NCBI RefSeq assembly: GCF_011355085.1
Contig: NZ_VXCP01000043.1
Location: forward strand, 1 to 32,038
Direction: 5' to 3'
Source of the DNA: Pseudomonas akapageensis
GTDB lineage: Bacteria; Pseudomonadota; Gammaproteobacteria; Pseudomonadales; Pseudomonadaceae
Length of the DNA stretch: 32,038 nucleotides
A program made the position numbers and the translations under genes. Below the pieces are notes generated by a model. It did not search any database. It was given only the letters and a program-made list of their open reading frames with translations, and was not told the origin of the DNA. The stretch's first letter is position 1. The number at the start of each line of letters is the position of its first letter. Below are positions 29,639-32,038 of the stretch, piece by piece.

Positions 29639-30886
29639 TCAGCGTTCGACGAGAAATATCTGCGACGGCAACTTGAAGCCGCGCAGCTTGAGCAATGCCA
29701 AGGGCCCCGCCCCCAGTTCGGTGCGCAGATGCCAGGTCAGGCCCAGGCCATCCGGGGCCTTGAGCACTAGGCGGTAGCGGCTGTCGGCGTCGTCCAGCGG
29801 AGTGACCTGCGCTTGTTCCAACAGACGAATCAAACCCCAGGTGCCCTGGTAGTCGCCGAACAGGCGCGCGCCAGCGCGTACGCTGGTCCAGGTCAGGCTG
29901 GTGCCCGGATGTTCGCTGAAGCCCGGCCAGCTGAAGCGCTGCCAGCGTTCCTTCTGTTTGTAGTAGTGGAGTTTTTCGCCATTGAGGATGAAGGTGGTGT
30001 CCACCACATCACGCACCGCCTTGCCGCGCAGTTCGAAGCTCAGGCCCATGCCGCCGTCGGTGTAGAGCACATCGGCCAGGTGGCTGAGCTGGTTGATGGC
30101 GCTGAGAAACTGCGGGTTGAAGCGCAGGCCTTGGCTGTGCCGAGGGTCGGCCACCCAGCGGTCGCCTTCCTTGTGCAATACGCCGCCCAGTTGCTGCTGC
30201 AGAAACTGCTCGATGCGCCCGGAATCGGCGCGGATCATCTGCCCCAGCATCGGCAGCGAAGCGTCGCTCGGAGTAGCAGCGAACGGGTAGCGGCTGGCGA
30301 ACGCACTGTGCCAGAGGCTGACGATCGCCCGCTGCCACTGACGGTTGAGGCTCGCCGCCGAGGGTTGCAGAACCCGTTGCCAGGCCTGCTCCAGCGGCTG
30401 CACGAAGAGGGTTTGACCGATCCCTCCCCACTCCGCGCCGAGGCTGGCGGCGAGCAGGTTGCCGTAGGCCTGGGTTTCGGTGAGGTCGACGTTCTTGCCC
30501 TGGAACACCGTCTGTGCCAGAGCCTGGGTCATGGCTGCGGGTCGGGGGCAGTGCTCACTTGTTGCAGGGTCAGGCGCACGCGGGTGACCTGGGTGAGGAA
30601 GGCTTGCAGGCTCAGGCGCTCATTGCCATTGTCGGTACCCAGGAGGGCCAACAACGGGCCGAAGGTGGTGTCCAGTGGGCCGCTTGGGCCCTGCACCTGT
30701 TGGGGACATGACCGCGACCACTGTGGTCGCCGCAATCACCGAGAGCCAGAAAGTTTGCCGGTCACTACCAGCGGCCATCCCCAACCACTCCGGGTGAAAC
30801 CAGACCAGTGCCCCCAGGACCAGTGCGGTCAGCAACAGCCCCCCAAAAAGAACCCCACCTACCCCTACCGAGCGTCGAAACTGCAT
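29639..30886 (-). pseudogene. tssM: tssM (icmF/vasK-type) type VI secretion gene, deleted and frameshifted
   Basis: TssM is the large inner-membrane component (usually about 1,100-1,200 residues) of the type VI secretion membrane complex. Here about 58 N-terminal residues remain (two membrane helices: GGVLFGGLLLTALVLGALV and FWLSVIAATTVVAVM, start ATG 30886 with AGGAG upstream). The frame then jumps near 30706-30712 into the C-terminal TssM domain: GPLDTTFGPLLALLG..., then WPGFSEHPGTSLTW and GFKLPSQIFLVER at the end. A second lesion at about 30529-30532 (CAGCCATGACC) looks like a one-base deletion, joining the frame of LTLQQVSTAPDPQ to that of MTQALAQTVFQGKN. The central ~700 residues, including the cytoplasmic and most periplasmic parts, are absent, so the protein cannot be functional. 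Confidence 0.85.
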
Positions 30887-30895
30887 GCCAGACTC

Positions 30896-32017
30896 CTAGT
30901 TCGAAAGCGATGGCACCGGCGTCACCACCGTGCTCCAGAGCCCCGCCTCAACGGCGCCGCCCCCACTGAAAATGAATTGCGGCCCGTTACCGGACTGAAT
31001 GGTTTGCGTCGCAGCGGCGATGGCCAGCCATGGCGAGGCTTGGCCTGGATGCCCCAACGTCGCATCCAGGTTGCAAAAACCCTGCTTGGGCTTGGCCGGC
31101 AGTGACAGTTCGGCCAGTACGGTGTTCATCGCCGCATCCTGTTGCGCAGCGACTCCCACCCGCCAGACGTGCTGGATGGCTGGCGCTTCCAACGGCACCC
31201 AGTCCAGGGCTTGCCGTGCCCCATAGAGCAATGCCTCAGCGCTCGGTCCACGCGCCGGCTCCGGACGGTGGAGGTAGGCAACCGCCGGCAGGATGGTCTG
31301 CGTCAGACGGTTGCCGAACAGCAGTCCCACCGCTGCCTCGGCCCTGCCTTCGGGCTGCTCCGGGGCGAATTGCACCGCCACCACCAGCAATAACGCCTGA
31401 TCGTCAATGCGCTGGTCGAGCCACTGGTCTACTGCAGCCAGGCCAAGCCCTTCGACGGATACGGTTTTCTGGCGGATACCCGACTCTTTCCACACCTTTT
31501 GCCACATCAGGTGCACTTGGCTCGTGTGCAGATGGCTATCAACCTCCAGCAATAAGGCCAAGGGCGTATCGTCAGGCAGATGCGCCAAGGTTGGCGCCAG
31601 GTCGGCGAGCACTTGTGTCAAGACTCCTAGCAGCATTAACTCCGGGTCTTCATCCGTATCGCCGGGTAATTGGCTATGACGCAGAATTCGTGCACCCAAC
31701 CGCGAAGACTGAGCTGTTAGCGCCTCAGTCCCCTCGAGCAAGGCCGCCAGCTGTGCAGTGGGCTGTTGCCCTGGCTCTCGAAGGGGGGTGTACAAACTCA
31801 CGCTCAACACTTGCTGGGATCGCCGCCCCCGACGCATTCTGCAAATCAAATCCTCCTCGCGGCCTTGATCCCAACCGTCGGCTGCGCCTTGCCGGCCGAT
31901 GTACAGCAACAAACGCCCGAAACCCAGCACGCACCAACCCGGCAGCGGTATGCCCAGAGCCGGGCCCCAGAAGTTAACCGGTTGCCGATGCAGTGCTTGC
32001 TCGTCGAACAACAACGT
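30896..32017 (-). pseudogene. Type VI-associated gene of unknown function, 5' end lost to IS insertion
   Basis: 372+ residues remain, immediately upstream of tssM (9 bp apart, same strand), so it was part of the T6SS operon. The apparent start is a TTG close to the IS junction at 32017/32018, and the frame continues into the IS; the true N-terminus is missing. The first visible residues (NFWGPALGIPLPGWCVLGFGRLLLYIG) may be membrane-associated. The rest resembles a thiolase/ketosynthase fold: EGLGLAAVDQWLDQRIDDQALLLVVAVQ, GRAEAAVGLLFG and, near the end, NLDATLGHPGQASPWLAIAAATQTIQSG, which mirrors the ketosynthase G-H-xx-x-A/S pattern. The catalytic cysteine region cannot be recognised. Relation to a characterised Tss protein was not established. 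Confidence 0.6.
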
Positions 32018-32038
32018 TGAACGAGCCCCATGAAAGAC
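32018..32038 (+). mobile_element. Right IS end (partial, inverted copy of the left IS tip)
   Basis: The last 21 bases of the window, beginning TGAACGAGCCCCATGAAAGA, are identical to the reverse complement of 185-205, and the identity breaks exactly outside (206 versus 32017). The IS therefore enters here on the plus strand and runs out of the window. It has interrupted the T6SS-associated gene. Confidence 0.82.

Noticed and set aside
1..32038. CRISPR array, prophage or integron
   Set aside because: No regularly spaced direct repeats, no phage structural or integrase genes and no attC-like sites were seen.

Overview
The window looks like chromosomal DNA of a Pseudomonas, most likely of the fluorescens group. 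The DNA is GC-rich, it carries Pseudomonas-type REP palindromes (arms around GGGAGCTGGCTTGCCAGCGA), and ArcD, RlhA, Eat-EutBC, FtrA/GlxA-type regulators and a TssM remnant all read as typical pseudomonad proteins. The taxonomic call is from recognition of the sequences, not from a search.

Both edges are insertion-sequence ends. On the left (46-205, minus strand) is the start of an IS3-family OrfA, itself cut at about position 45 by what looks like the end of another element. On the right, the last 21 bases repeat the left IS tip in inverted orientation. About 31.8 kb therefore lies between two inward-facing copies of the same IS end.

Layout, left to right. (1) 388-2848: a small hypothetical gene, an arcD-type arginine/ornithine antiporter without arcABC, and a small lipoprotein. 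(2) 2873-6379: tRNA-Gln(UUG), rlhA between two REP pairs, a divergent Rid protein, and mug. (3) 6389-12337: a drug-efflux cassette of a TetR regulator diverging from EmrA-like, EmrB-like and NodT-type outer-membrane genes, then a degraded aldo/keto-reductase fragment and an OhrR-like MarR regulator with its own promoter and operator. (4) 12452-17520: an ethanolamine catabolism module (eat-eutB-eutC, with a divergent AraC regulator), bracketed by two inverted copies of a ~100-bp palindromic repeat. (5) 17654-23274: a MaoC-like hydratase and two DJ-1/AraC fusion regulators, one divergent from a rhodanese and the other from two SDR dehydrogenases followed by a TauE/SafE transporter; both divergent gaps hold operator-like repeats. 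(6) 23284-26660: a minus-strand operon of a four-repeat COG4705 membrane protein, a lipoprotein, and an OmpR/QseBC-like two-component pair. (7) 26901-29613: a GNAT acetyltransferase, an NTF2-like protein and a six-helix chemoreceptor with a sigma-28 (FliA) type promoter. (8) 29639-32038: remains of a type VI secretion locus, namely a tssM with a large internal deletion plus a frameshift, and an IS-truncated upstream gene whose C-terminal half resembles a thiolase/ketosynthase fold.

Most genes are ordinary. The parts least explained by known systems are the COG4705-lipoprotein-two-component operon with its 42-bp palindrome, the ketosynthase-like protein next to tssM, and the paired DJ-1/AraC regulators with their operator-like repeats.
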